Shown: in pieces, positions 1-9,257 of the stretch | Layout: each line of letters starts with the position of its first letter | Numbering within the stretch: the first letter of the stretch is position 1 | NCBI GenBank assembly: GCA_019136545.1 | Contig: JAGVUA010000151.1 | Coordinates: forward strand, 1-64,000 | Origin: Betaproteobacteria bacterium | Lineage (GTDB): Bacteria > Pseudomonadota > Gammaproteobacteria > Burkholderiales > Rhodocyclaceae | Direction of reading: 5' to 3' | Length of the DNA stretch: 64,000 bases | Program-made: the position numbers and the translations under genes | Notes under the pieces: generated by a model | Database searches by the model: none | Seen by the model: only the letters and a program-made list of their open reading frames with translations | Told to the model about the DNA's origin: nothing

Positions 1-300
1 GAACTCGTTCTGGGCGATCGGAATCACGCCGTAGGGCATGTCGCATTCATCGCCCGTAATGACGGCGCGCACCCCCGGCAGGCTCAGCGCTTCGGCGATG
101 TCGACCTCAAGCAGCTCGGCATGGGCGTAAGGGCTGCGCAGGATCATGCCGACCAAGGCGTTGGGCGCCGGCAGATCCGCCGTGTAACGCGCCGTGCCGG
201 TGACTTTCTCAACGCCATCGACGAACGGCAGGCGTACGCCGACGCCCCGCCGCTCGTCCGCGACACGAAGTTGTTGAAGCTCGCGATCGGGCGCGTTCAT
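1..300 (-). CDS. Molybdopterin-binding large subunit of a molybdenum hydroxylase (HcrA-like), C-terminus outside window
   Basis: The first 100 codons are visible, starting at the ATG at 300 and running off the left edge. The peptide has the N-terminal 'GV..PF.DG.EKVTGTARYTADLP' pattern followed by 'SPYAHA' and 'LPGVRAVITG'. This is the entry of the aldehyde oxidase/xanthine dehydrogenase a/b hammerhead domain. The family binds Mo-molybdopterin and carries out hydroxylation or, in 4-hydroxybenzoyl-CoA reductase, reductive dehydroxylation. Its start overlaps the stop of the upstream 2Fe-2S subunit gene (ATGA), so the two are translationally coupled. The strong resemblance of that partner to HcrC makes HcrA the best guess, but the active-site residues lie outside the window, so substrate class is inference. 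Confidence 0.75.
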   Translation of the reverse strand, partial: MNAPDRELQQLRVADERRGVGVRLPFVDGVEKVTGTARYTADLPAPNALVGMILRSPYAHAELLEVDIAEALSLPGVRAVITGDECDMPYGVIPIAQNEF

Positions 301-770
301 GCGGCCTCCGGCATGCCAACGGCCGCTTCGACCGATTCGATGATCTTCACGTAACCGGTGCAGCGGCAGATATTCCCGCCCAGCGCCGCGCGAATCTCGG
401 CCTGGTCCGGGCGGGGATTGGCGCGCAGCAGCCCTTCCGCCGCCATGATCATGCCCGGCGTGCAAAATCCGCATTGGGTGCCGAGATGTTCGTGGAATGC
501 CCGCTGCAAGCGCGACAGCCCGCCGTTCGTCGCGCTGCCTTCGATGGTATCGACCCGGCAGCCGGCAACGCTGTGGGCCAGCGTACAGCAGGCCAGGCGC
601 GGCTTGTCGTCCACCAGCACCGTGCAAGCGCCGCATTCGCCACCGTCACAACCCTGCTTGGTGCCGGTGAAACCGAGCTGTTCGCGCAAGTAATCGATCA
701 GCAGCATGTTTTCGGCGACGGCGTCTTCGCGCTGTCGCCCGTTGACCGTGAGGAATAGCAGCGATTTCAT
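297..770 (-). CDS. hcrC: 2Fe-2S subunit of molybdenum hydroxylase, 4-hydroxybenzoyl-CoA reductase gamma-like
   Basis: This 157-residue protein carries both 2Fe-2S clusters of the xanthine dehydrogenase small subunit. The plant-type ferredoxin motif is CDGGECGAC followed by a later Cys near residue 62, and the alpha-helical domain has CGFCTPGM and CRCTGY. It passes electrons between the Mo centre of the large subunit and a flavin or ferredoxin partner. Length and sequence resemble HcrC, the gamma subunit of 4-hydroxybenzoyl-CoA reductase from anaerobic aromatic degraders; other hydroxylases of the family remain possible. The ATG at 770 is preferred over an in-frame TTG at 773 because GGAGG then sits five bases upstream. 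The gene lies behind a candidate promoter and operator at 829-873. Confidence 0.8.
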   Translation of the reverse strand: MKSLLFLTVNGRQREDAVAENMLLIDYLREQLGFTGTKQGCDGGECGACTVLVDDKPRLACCTLAHSVAGCRVDTIEGSATNGGLSRLQRAFHEHLGTQCGFCTPGMIMAAEGLLRANPRPDQAEIRAALGGNICRCTGYVKIIESVEAAVGMPEAA

Positions 771-828
771 CAATACCTCCGAGACAGGCGATGGTTTTGT
801 GGTTGACGTCAGTGCTTGGCGTCAAATT

Positions 829-842
829 GTTTGATCTCAAAC
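829..842. promoter_or_regulatory. Inverted repeat operator candidate upstream of hcrC
   Basis: GTTTGATCTCAAAC is a perfect inverted repeat (6+2+6) lying just downstream of a possible minus-strand -10 element. That position suits a repressor. Local regulators of aromatic-acid operons are often MarR-type and bind sites of this size, but no regulator gene is visible here. Confidence 0.45.
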
Positions 843-843
843 T

Positions 844-873
844 AGTATATACACCTTTGGCCGCCGTGGGCAA
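844..873 (-). promoter_or_regulatory. Candidate sigma-70 promoter of hcrC operon
   Basis: On the minus strand TTGCCC (868-873) and TATACT (844-849) are separated by 18 bases. This would place the transcript start near 837, about 65 bases before the hcrC ATG. The downstream inverted repeat would overlap the initiation region. Confidence 0.4.
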
Positions 874-1018
874 CTGTCGAAAGACGAAAAATCTGCCCGC
901 ATCTTCACCGATTCCAGCCACTTCGGCGCAAAATACCGCCTGGTGCCGCGTGGCGGCCCTGCCGCAGTCGAACGGCTTCGGTGCAACGCCCGACAATTCC
1001 CTTTTCTTCTGGATGCAA

Positions 1019-2683
<1,665 letters not shown>

Positions 2684-2701
2684 CGGACCGGTCGGCAGGC
2701 G

Positions 2702-2986
2702 TCAATGTTCCGACTTCAGGCTGTCGGCGAAGGCAGCCTGGAGTTGCCTGGGGAAATCGAAACGGGCAAACGCATTCCATATCTGCGCGTCGTTGGCGCC
2801 TTCCCGGCGATTGACGAAACGGATGCCCAGCGTCTTGCCGTTCGCCGCCAATGTGGCGAACGCATAGCGCCAACGCTGCGCCTCGGCGAGGCGTGCGCGT
2901 AGCTCGGTTTCGTTGATGATGGCGATCCCCGCCGCTTTCAGCGACTCCAGGAACTGCTCGAAAGACTCTTCGCTGAGTCTGCCCAT
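2702..2986 (-). CDS. Hypothetical protein, 94 residues
   Basis: I do not recognise this protein. The ATG at 2986 has GGAG seven bases upstream, and the frame keeps a normal codon pattern. The N-terminal half (GRLSEESFEQFLESLKAAG, then ELRARLAEAQRWRYAFA) looks helical and acidic/basic mixed. The C-terminal half contains IRFVNRR and a phenylalanine-rich end. There is no signal peptide, membrane helix or metal motif. It stands alone between the ettA 3' end and hisG, which is divergent. The frame is open further upstream to 3277, but that extension is proline/arginine-rich and unlikely to be translated. Confidence 0.55.
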   Translation of the reverse strand: MGRLSEESFEQFLESLKAAGIAIINETELRARLAEAQRWRYAFATLAANGKTLGIRFVNRREGANDAQIWNAFARFDFPRQLQAAFADSLKSEH

Positions 2987-3218
2987 GACCTTGCTCCAAA
3001 GCCGGCGAACACCCGCCGCGTGGGGGAAACAACGAGCGCCGGCCAAGCCGGGTTGACAGTTTCGAACAGTGGGGCGCTTCGCGCCATCCCTGGCGTTGCT
3101 CGGGACCGCCATGTCGTGGCGCCCTGCGCCCCCTGGGCTGCTCAGCCGCGGCGGGACGCCGTGCCCCCGGGGCGGCAGTTGTTCGGATAGACTGCCGCCT
3201 CGAAAACGGAGCCAGACC

Positions 3219-4100
3219 ATGGACACCAGACCACGCCTTCGCCTGGGCATTCCCAAGGGCAGCCTGCAGGACACCACCCAGAGCCTCTTCCAGCGCGCCG
3301 GCTACAACCTGCGCATCTCCGGCCGCTCGTATTACCCGGACATCGACGATGCCGAAATCCAGTGCATCCTGATCCGGCCGCAGGAAATGGCGCGCTATGT
3401 CGGCCAGGGCATCATCGACTGCGCGATCACCGGCCTCGACTGGATTCTCGAAACCGGCGCCGATGTCCAGGAACTCGCCGATCTGCGGGCCCCCTGGCCC
3501 AACTACGGCATCGTGCGCTGGGTCATGGCATCCAAGGAGGGCTCGCCATTCGACGCCGTCAAGGATCTGCAGGGCAAGCGTATCGCCACCGAGGCCGTCG
3601 GCATGACCCGGCGCTTCCTGGCCGAGCATGGCGTCACTGCCGACATCGAATTCTCCTGGGGCGCAACGGAAGTCAAGCCGCCCATCCTCGCCGACGCCAT
3701 CGTCGACGTCTCGGAAACCGGCTCCTCGCTGCGCGCCAACAACCTCAAGGTCATGCACGTCGTGCTGGAAAGCACGCCGCGCTTCATCGCCAACCGCGAG
3801 GCGGTCGCCGACGTTTGGAAGAAGCAAAAAATCGACCGCTTGCTGATGATGCTCAAGGGCGCCATCGCCGCTGCCACGCGAGTGCTGCTGTCGATGAACG
3901 TGCCGCGCCAGGACGTCGATGCCATCCTCAAGCTGCTGCCGGCGCTGGCGACGCCGACGGTGTCGACGCTGGCGGACAGCAACTGGGTGGAGATGTCGAC
4001 CGTGGTCGAAGAAAAACTGGTGCGGGAACTGATCCCGAGCCTTTATGCCGCCGGCGCGCGCGGCATCATCGAACTGCCGATCAGCAAGATCGTGGAATGA
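3219..4100 (+). CDS. hisG: ATP phosphoribosyltransferase, long form (HisG_L)
   Basis: HisG condenses ATP with PRPP in the first step of histidine synthesis. At 293 residues it is the long form. It begins with the substrate-binding fold (LRLGIPKGSLQD), has the family signature around DAIVDVSETGSSLRANNL, and ends in an ACT-like regulatory domain (TPTVSTLADSNWVEMSTVVEE...GIIELPISKIVE). The ATG at 3219 has GGAG seven bases upstream. Betaproteobacteria usually carry a short HisG that needs HisZ, inside a his operon. Here a self-sufficient long form stands alone with no other his gene nearby, so it may be a second or transferred copy. Confidence 0.9.
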   Translation: MDTRPRLRLGIPKGSLQDTTQSLFQRAGYNLRISGRSYYPDIDDAEIQCILIRPQEMARYVGQGIIDCAITGLDWILETGADVQELADLRAPWPNYGIVRWVMASKEGSPFDAVKDLQGKRIATEAVGMTRRFLAEHGVTADIEFSWGATEVKPPILADAIVDVSETGSSLRANNLKVMHVVLESTPRFIANREAVADVWKKQKIDRLLMMLKGAIAAATRVLLSMNVPRQDVDAILKLLPALATPTVSTLADSNWVEMSTVVEEKLVRELIPSLYAAGARGIIELPISKIVE

Positions 4101-4104
4101 CCGG

Positions 4105-4124
4105 TCGCGGCTCTCAGGCCGCGA
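4105..4124. terminator. GC-rich hairpin at convergent hisG/acyltransferase junction
   Basis: TCGCGGC, a six-base loop, then GCCGCGA form a perfect seven-pair stem. The stop codon of the minus-strand gene lies in the loop. No T tract follows on either side, so termination is plausible but unproven. Confidence 0.35.
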
Positions 4125-4707
4125 TGCGCTGCTTCAGCAGGGTGTCCTGCTCCCAGTCGTCGAGATCGAGGTGCATGAGGATGGCGGGCGCGGCAACGCG
4201 CGGGCAAATGCGCATGGTGCCGACCGCGCGGAAGCCGATGCGCCGATAGTACGAAACGTGGCGCGGATTGACTTCGATGAAGACGTCGCTGGCGCCGAAG
4301 TGCTGATGGCCGACCATGTAGGCCGCCTGGAACAGGGCTTTCAGGACTTCCGGCGAATCTTCGCCGGGCGCTACCGCCAAGCCGGTGAGTTCGCAGAGGG
4401 TGCCGCCCATTCCGCGGAACAGGTCCACTTCGTCGCGGTACAGGCCGTCCGCGAGCAAGCCCGTTTCCGAATCCATGCGCAAAGTCAGGGTGGCGATGAG
4501 TTGCTCGGCACGGCGCACTTGAAACACCGTCTTGGTCTGGTCGGCATGGACCGAGGTCGCGCTGCCGCCCTTATAGCCGCGCCAAGCGTACATTCGATCC
4601 ACCAGGCCGGCGACTTCCCGCCGCTGACTTTCGTTATCCGCCATGCAGAGACTGTAGCCGGTCTGGCCTGAAAAAATATCGTCGGAAGGTAATTTTGGAT
4701 TCATCAT
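4114..4707 (-). CDS. FeeM-like N-acyl amino acid synthase / GNAT-fold acyltransferase
   Basis: This 197-residue protein resembles the FeeM catalytic core, a GNAT-like fold that transfers acyl chains from acyl carrier protein to an amino acid. Visible hallmarks are an early 'R..VA.LVDRMYAWRGY' segment, a central 'ATLTLRMDSETGLLADGLY..EVD' strand-turn, then CELTGLAV, and 'FIEVNPRHVSYYRRIGF' near the C-terminus. Start: tandem ATGs at 4707 and 4704 follow AGGAG, so either could be used; an in-frame GTG at 4731 is less likely. It is monocistronic, convergent with hisG. No exosortase or other fee gene is near, so its product and role are unknown. Confidence 0.65.
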   Translation of the reverse strand: MMNPKLPSDDIFSGQTGYSLCMADNESQRREVAGLVDRMYAWRGYKGGSATSVHADQTKTVFQVRRAEQLIATLTLRMDSETGLLADGLYRDEVDLFRGMGGTLCELTGLAVAPGEDSPEVLKALFQAAYMVGHQHFGASDVFIEVNPRHVSYYRRIGFRAVGTMRICPRVAAPAILMHLDLDDWEQDTLLKQRIAA

Positions 4708-4864
4708 GGCGCTCCTCTGCAATTCCAGCACCTAAGCGTCGCCGAGTGGTTGCCGGCATGAAATTGCAGCGGACGATACTAGTGCTTTCGATATAGGTTT
4801 TGGTGTCGGGTCTCGGCGACAAAATGCTCGGCCAAAAGATTGTTCAGATCGATTCTTCATTAAT

Positions 4865-5743
4865 TCATGGGCTTGGAATCTGCTGTGCCAGAGCCTTCTG
4901 ACGACTGGCGGGTGTTTCCAGGCTAATTCTGCCCAAGGCGCCGCTCCGATAGTCGGTTAAGAGGACAATTGCGGCCTTTTCCCGGTCGTATTCACCGTTT
5001 CGGCCTCGTACCAGGCAGCCGCGCTTCTTGGCGACGGCGTCGATGACGCTCGCCGGATCCATGGCATCGGTGGCAAACCCGTAGCGTCTGGTCAAGCGAT
5101 CGGGATACCGCGCCAGCAGCAGGCCGGCGAGAAAGCTCGCCACCTCCTCCTCGATCACCGCATTGACGCCGATGGCGTGGCTGGCGGCGAGCATGTAACC
5201 ATCCTCATCGTGCTCGATCTTCGGCCACATCAGGCCCGGCGTGTCGAACAGCGTCTGCCGCGGCGAAAGGTCGATGCGCTGCTGTTGCTTGGTCACCGCC
5301 GGCTCGTCGCCCACCGCCGCGATGCGCTTCTTCGCCAGTGCGTTGAGCAGCGTCGACTTGCCGACGTTGGGAATGCCCATGATCATCATGCGCAACGGCT
5401 TGGTGCCGTCGTTGCGATGCGGCGCCAGCGACTGGCACAGCGCCGGCACTTTCGCGGCATCGCCCGGCTTCTTGCAGGAGATCGCCACCGCCTTCACGCC
5501 CGGCTGTCGGTTGTAGTAGTCGAGCCAGGCCTTCGTGGCGTCGGCATCGGCGAGGTCGGCCTTGTTCAGCAGCCGCAGGCAGGGCCGCTGCCGCGCCAGC
5601 CGCAACTCGCGGATCATCGGATTGCTGCTCGCTTCCGGGCAGCGCGCGTCGAGCACTTCGATGACGACGTCTGTCATAGCCATGGTTTCGGCGGCCTTCT
5701 TGCGCGCCGAGGTCATGTGGCCGGGGAACCATTGGATGGGCAT
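4865..5743 (-). CDS. rbgA: Ribosome biogenesis GTPase RbgA/YlqF
   Basis: This is a circularly permuted GTPase of 292 residues that acts late in 50S subunit assembly. The G4 motif (LLNKADL) comes before G1 (GIPNVGKST), and G3 is DTPG, which is the permuted order typical of YlqF. A C-terminal helical domain of about 100 residues follows. The N-terminus IQWFPGHM is characteristic of the family and fixes the ATG at 5743, although the frame is open further upstream. It starts eight bases after the flavoprotein stop and is probably co-transcribed with it and the HEAT-repeat gene. Confidence 0.93.
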   Translation of the reverse strand: MPIQWFPGHMTSARKKAAETMAMTDVVIEVLDARCPEASSNPMIRELRLARQRPCLRLLNKADLADADATKAWLDYYNRQPGVKAVAISCKKPGDAAKVPALCQSLAPHRNDGTKPLRMMIMGIPNVGKSTLLNALAKKRIAAVGDEPAVTKQQQRIDLSPRQTLFDTPGLMWPKIEHDEDGYMLAASHAIGVNAVIEEEVASFLAGLLLARYPDRLTRRYGFATDAMDPASVIDAVAKKRGCLVRGRNGEYDREKAAIVLLTDYRSGALGRISLETPASRQKALAQQIPSP

Positions 5744-5750
5744 GGGCGTA

Positions 5751-6980
5751 TTATCGCCGACTGGACAGCCAGTCCAGCACGCCCTGTCCCGCTGCGCGGC
5801 CGCTGGCGAAACAGGCGGTGAGCAGGTAGCCGCCGGTCGGCGCCTCCCAGTCGAGCATCTCGCCGGCGCAGAACACACCCGGTCTCTTGCGCAGCATCAG
5901 GCGTTCGTCGAGTCCGTCGAAACACACGCCGCCGGCGCTGCTGATCGCCTCGTCGAGCGGACGCGGCGACAACAATCGCAGCTTGAGCGACTTGATTCCC
6001 AAAGTCAGCCGTGGCGGTACGCCGATATCGTCCTTTGCCAGGCATTCGTGCAGCAGCCCGACCTTGACGCCTTTCAAACCCAGCCGGCTCTGCAAATGGC
6101 TGGACAGCGAACGCGCGCCGCGCGGATATGCGACTTCGGCGGCGACTTGTTCGAGCGACTTGTCCGGCAGCAGGTCCAATTCCAGGTCGGCATGTCCGTC
6201 TGCTTCGATGGCGTCGCGCAGCGCGGCCGAAAAAGCATAGATCAAGCCGCCTTCGATGCCATGCTTGGTGATCACGAATTCGCCGCGCCGGGTCGCATTG
6301 CCGAAGCTCGCCGCCACCGATTTCACCGGCTGGCCGGCGAACTTGTCGCGGAAGAAGGCGCTCCAGTTCACCTCGAAGCCACAGTTGGCCGGCTTGAGCG
6401 GCGCCACCGGAATGCCCGCGTTTTCCAGCGTCGCCACCCAGGCGCCGTCGGAGCCGAGCTTCGCCCAGCTGCCGCCGCCCAGCGCCAGCACCAGCGCATC
6501 CGCCTTGGCGCTCGCTTCGCCTTCCGGCGTGGCGAAGCGCAGGTCGCCAGCCGCATTCCAGCCCAGCCAGCGATGGCGGACGTGAAACTTGACGCCATCG
6601 ACACGCAGCCGGTGCAGCCAGGCGCGCAAGAGCGGTGCCGCCTTCATGTCGACCGGAAAGATGCGGCCCGACGAGCCGACATAGGTCTCGACGCCCAGCC
6701 CGCGCGCCCAGGCGCGCAGGTCGTCGACGCCGAAGCCGGCCAGCCAGGGCGCGACGAACGCGCGGCGCTCGCCGTAACGACCGAGAAAGCGCTCCGCCGC
6801 TTCGGCGTGGCTGAGGTTCAGGCCGCCCTTGCCGGCCATCAGGAACTTGCGGCCGACCGAAGGCATGGCGTCGTACAACGCGACGCCGAATCCTTCAATG
6901 CGGCCTGCCCGGCTCAGCACTTCCGCCGCCATCAGCCCGGCCGGGCCGCCGCCGACCACGGCGATCCGATTATTCTTCAA
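5751..6980 (-). CDS. BaiN/HI0933-type flavoprotein (TIGR03862-like NAD(P)/FAD oxidoreductase)
   Basis: This protein of about 409 residues opens with a Rossmann FAD motif (IAVVGGGPAGLMAAE) and the family motif 'VGRKFLMAGKGGLNLSH'. The C-terminal FAD-binding region is 'GVFCAGEMLDWEAPTGGYLLTACFASGRAAG'. These are hallmarks of the HI0933/BaiN flavoproteins, whose substrate is mostly undefined. The start is uncertain: TTG at 6980, which puts the FAD motif near the N-terminus, or GTG at 7010. Either one overlaps the end of the upstream HEAT-repeat gene. A copy of the dispersed repeat (6000-6023) lies inside, read in its reverse complement as GVPPRLTLG. Confidence 0.85.
   Translation of the reverse strand: MKNNRIAVVGGGPAGLMAAEVLSRAGRIEGFGVALYDAMPSVGRKFLMAGKGGLNLSHAEAAERFLGRYGERRAFVAPWLAGFGVDDLRAWARGLGVETYVGSSGRIFPVDMKAAPLLRAWLHRLRVDGVKFHVRHRWLGWNAAGDLRFATPEGEASAKADALVLALGGGSWAKLGSDGAWVATLENAGIPVAPLKPANCGFEVNWSAFFRDKFAGQPVKSVAASFGNATRRGEFVITKHGIEGGLIYAFSAALRDAIEADGHADLELDLLPDKSLEQVAAEVAYPRGARSLSSHLQSRLGLKGVKVGLLHECLAKDDIGVPPRLTLGIKSLKLRLLSPRPLDEAISSAGGVCFDGLDERLMLRKRPGVFCAGEMLDWEAPTGGYLLTACFASGRAAGQGVLDWLSSRR
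6000..6023 (+). repeat. Dispersed short repeat, copy 1
   Basis: Core AAAGTCAGCCGTGGCG is perfect, the variable pair is GT, and ACGCC is intact. It lies within the flavoprotein gene, antisense to the motif orientation. Confidence 0.8.
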
Positions 6981-7398
6981 GCTCGGCCAGGCTGTCCCCG
7001 GCGATCTCACGCACCTCGGCGCTGTCGTCGCTCAGGCGCGGCGTCAGGAAGGCGCGCGCCAGCGGCGAGCGCGACAGGCCCAGGTAATGGCAGGCGTCGG
7101 CGCGCACGCGCGCGTCGGCATGTTCCGCAAGTTTGCCGAGCTTCGGCACCAGCACGCGCAGCGGTTCCTGGCCGGCATAGCGCTCGAACACCGCCGAGGC
7201 GCCGAGGCTGACGTTCATGCTGGCGTCGGGATTGCCGACGATGGGCAGCAGCTCGGCGAGCAGCGCCGGATGCGCATCGACGATCCCGATCACCTGCTTC
7301 AGTCCGCCCTCCATGAGCAGGATGTGAAAGTAGTCCGCCATGCCGCCAGGCCCCGAGGCGGCACGCACGCGCAGCTTGAGTTCGTCGAGGATCTTCAT
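6970..7398 (-). CDS. HEAT-repeat protein, 142 residues
   Basis: This is a small all-helical protein. The C-terminal half contains HEAT-type repeats (AEHADARVRADACHYLGLS.. and LSDDSAEVREIAGDSLAEL) with the usual D-x-x-V-R-x-x-A pattern. The first half (VDAHPALLAELLPIVGNPDASMNVSLGASAVFERYAG) looks like degenerate repeats. It probably serves as a scaffold; no catalytic residue is visible. The stop at 6970 overlaps the start of the flavoprotein, so it heads a three-gene operon with that gene and rbgA. It is divergent from the DEAD-box helicase. Confidence 0.75.
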   Translation of the reverse strand: MKILDELKLRVRAASGPGGMADYFHILLMEGGLKQVIGIVDAHPALLAELLPIVGNPDASMNVSLGASAVFERYAGQEPLRVLVPKLGKLAEHADARVRADACHYLGLSRSPLARAFLTPRLSDDSAEVREIAGDSLAELEE

Positions 7399-7404
7399 GG
7401 ACGC

Positions 7405-7429
7405 GCATTATGCCTGTCTGCGATAATGC
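7405..7429. promoter_or_regulatory. Inverted GCATTAT/ATAATGC pair between divergent genes
   Basis: GCATTAT, 11 bases, then ATAATGC form an inverted pair between two divergent starts. Each arm contains a -10-like CATAAT or GATAAT for its own strand, so this is probably a pair of back-to-back promoters. No convincing -35 boxes are visible. Confidence 0.35.
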
Positions 7430-7490
7430 CGGCCTTCGTGGCCAATGAGCGGCCCCGCCGATCGCCTTTCCCCGTTGCATCGGGCACCCC

Positions 7491-9257
7491 ATGACAGACA
7501 CCATCGATTCCTTCGCGGCGCTGCAGCTGCCGCCCGCCCTGCTGGCCGCGCTCGCCGACGTCGGCTACGAAACGCCCTCGCCCATCCAGGCCGCCTGCAT
7601 CCCGATCCTGCTGGCCGGCCGCGACCTGCTCGGCGAAGCCCAGACCGGTACGGGGAAAACAGCGGCCTTCGCCCTGCCGGTACTGGCTCGTCTCGACCTC
7701 GCCGTCAAGATGCCGCAGGCGCTGGTGCTGACGCCGACGCGCGAGCTGGCCATCCAGGTTGCCGAGGCCTTCCAGAAGTACGCCAAGCACATGCCCGGCT
7801 TCCACGTGCTGCCGCTCTACGGCGGCCAGAGCATGGTCATCCAGTTGCGCGCGCTGTCGCGCGGCGCCCACGTCATCGTCGGCACGCCGGGCCGCATCAT
7901 GGACCACCTGGAACGCAAGAGCCTCAGCCTCGATGCGCTGCAGACACTGGTGCTCGACGAGGCCGACGAAATGCTGCGCATGGGCTTCATCGACGACGTC
8001 GAATGGATTCTCGAACACACGCCGGCGACGCGCCAGACGGCGCTGTTCTCGGCCACCATGCCCGAGCCGATCCGCCGCATCGCCAAGCGCTACCAGCGCG
8101 ATCCGGAGCAGATCAAGATCAAGGCGGCGACCGCCACCGTTTCCACCATCCGCCAGCGCTACTGGATCGCGCGCGGCGCCGACAAGCTCGACGCGCTGAC
8201 GCGCATGCTGGAGGTGGAGGAGGATTTCGACGCCGCCATCGTCTTCGTACGCACCAAGCTCGCCACCGTCGAACTGGCCGAGAAGCTGGAGGCGCGCGGC
8301 CTCGAAGCCGCCGCGCTGAACGGCGACATGACCCAGGGCCTGCGCGAGCAGGTCATCGAGCGGCTGAAGAACGGCAGCCTCGACATCGTCGTCGCCACCG
8401 ACGTCGCCGCCCGCGGCATCGACGTGCCGCGCGTTTCGCACGTCATCAACTACGACATTCCCTACGATACCGAAGCCTACATCCACCGCATCGGCAGGAC
8501 GGGGCGGGCCGGCCGCGCCGGCACCGCCATCCTGTTCGTGGCACCGCGCGAGCAGCGCATGCTCAAGGCCATCGAGCACGCCACGCGCCAGAAGATCGAG
8601 CCGATCTCGCTGCCCACCGCCGGCGAAGTCGCCGAGCGCCGCGTCGCCCAGTTCCAGCAGCAGATCCTGGAAACGCTGGGCAACGAAAACCTCGACTACT
8701 TCTACGACGTGATCCGCCGCATGGAAAGCGAGCAGAACCTGGCGACGCGCCAGATCGCCGCCGCGCTGGCCTTCCTCGCCACGCGCGACCGGCCGCTGAA
8801 GCCGGACCTGCCCGACGTTCCCGTGCCGCCGCCACCGCCAGCATCAACGCCAGCAGGCGAGAAACCGAAGCGCGAGCGGCGTGCCGCCACGGCTGACTTT
8901 GCGGGTGGCGACAAAGCCAAGCCGACGCTGGCCGACGGCGACCTCAAGCGCTACCGCATCGAAGTCGGCCGCAAGCTCGGCGCCACGCCCAAGGAAATCG
9001 TCGGCGCCATCGCCAACGAGGGCGGCATCGCCGGCAAATACATCGGCCAGATCCACCTGTTCGCGGAGTTCTCGACCGTCGAGCTGCCCGAGCTGCCGCC
9101 CGATGTGCTGGCAACGCTGAAGAAGACGCGCGTCAAGCAAACACCGCTCGCCATCCGGCCGTTCGACACCGACGCGCCACCGCCGCGCAAGGCCCCGGCG
9201 AACAAGTCGGTGGCGAAGTTCGACAAGCCGGCGCCACGCAAACCCAGGAAGCCGTGA
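7491..9257 (+). CDS. deaD: DEAD-box RNA helicase, DeaD/CsdA type
   Basis: A 588-residue helicase involved in RNA remodelling, ribosome assembly or cold adaptation. Motifs in order: Q motif (YETPSPIQ, about 27-34), I (AQTGTGKT, 50-57), PTREL (82-86), II (DEAD, 156-159), III (SAT), and VI (HRIGRTGRAG). A proline-rich low-complexity linker (about 440-480) is followed by a DbpA/CsdA-type RNA-binding domain (YRIEVGRKLGATPKEIVGAIANEGGIAGKYIG) and a basic tail. Dispersed-repeat copy 2 lies in the linker, read as RRAATADFAG. The stop overlaps the next gene's GTG (GTGA). Confidence 0.92.
   Translation: MTDTIDSFAALQLPPALLAALADVGYETPSPIQAACIPILLAGRDLLGEAQTGTGKTAAFALPVLARLDLAVKMPQALVLTPTRELAIQVAEAFQKYAKHMPGFHVLPLYGGQSMVIQLRALSRGAHVIVGTPGRIMDHLERKSLSLDALQTLVLDEADEMLRMGFIDDVEWILEHTPATRQTALFSATMPEPIRRIAKRYQRDPEQIKIKAATATVSTIRQRYWIARGADKLDALTRMLEVEEDFDAAIVFVRTKLATVELAEKLEARGLEAAALNGDMTQGLREQVIERLKNGSLDIVVATDVAARGIDVPRVSHVINYDIPYDTEAYIHRIGRTGRAGRAGTAILFVAPREQRMLKAIEHATRQKIEPISLPTAGEVAERRVAQFQQQILETLGNENLDYFYDVIRRMESEQNLATRQIAAALAFLATRDRPLKPDLPDVPVPPPPPASTPAGEKPKRERRAATADFAGGDKAKPTLADGDLKRYRIEVGRKLGATPKEIVGAIANEGGIAGKYIGQIHLFAEFSTVELPELPPDVLATLKKTRVKQTPLAIRPFDTDAPPPRKAPANKSVAKFDKPAPRKPRKP
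8878..8901 (-). repeat. Dispersed short repeat, copy 2
   Basis: Perfect core in minus orientation with variable pair GC and ACGCC intact. It falls in the low-complexity linker of the DEAD-box helicase. Confidence 0.8.

Noticed and set aside
791..1018. N-terminal extension of EttA
   Set aside because: The frame is open for 76 more codons, but family homology begins at 1019 and the resulting length equals E. coli EttA. The region also holds the hcrC promoter and operator.
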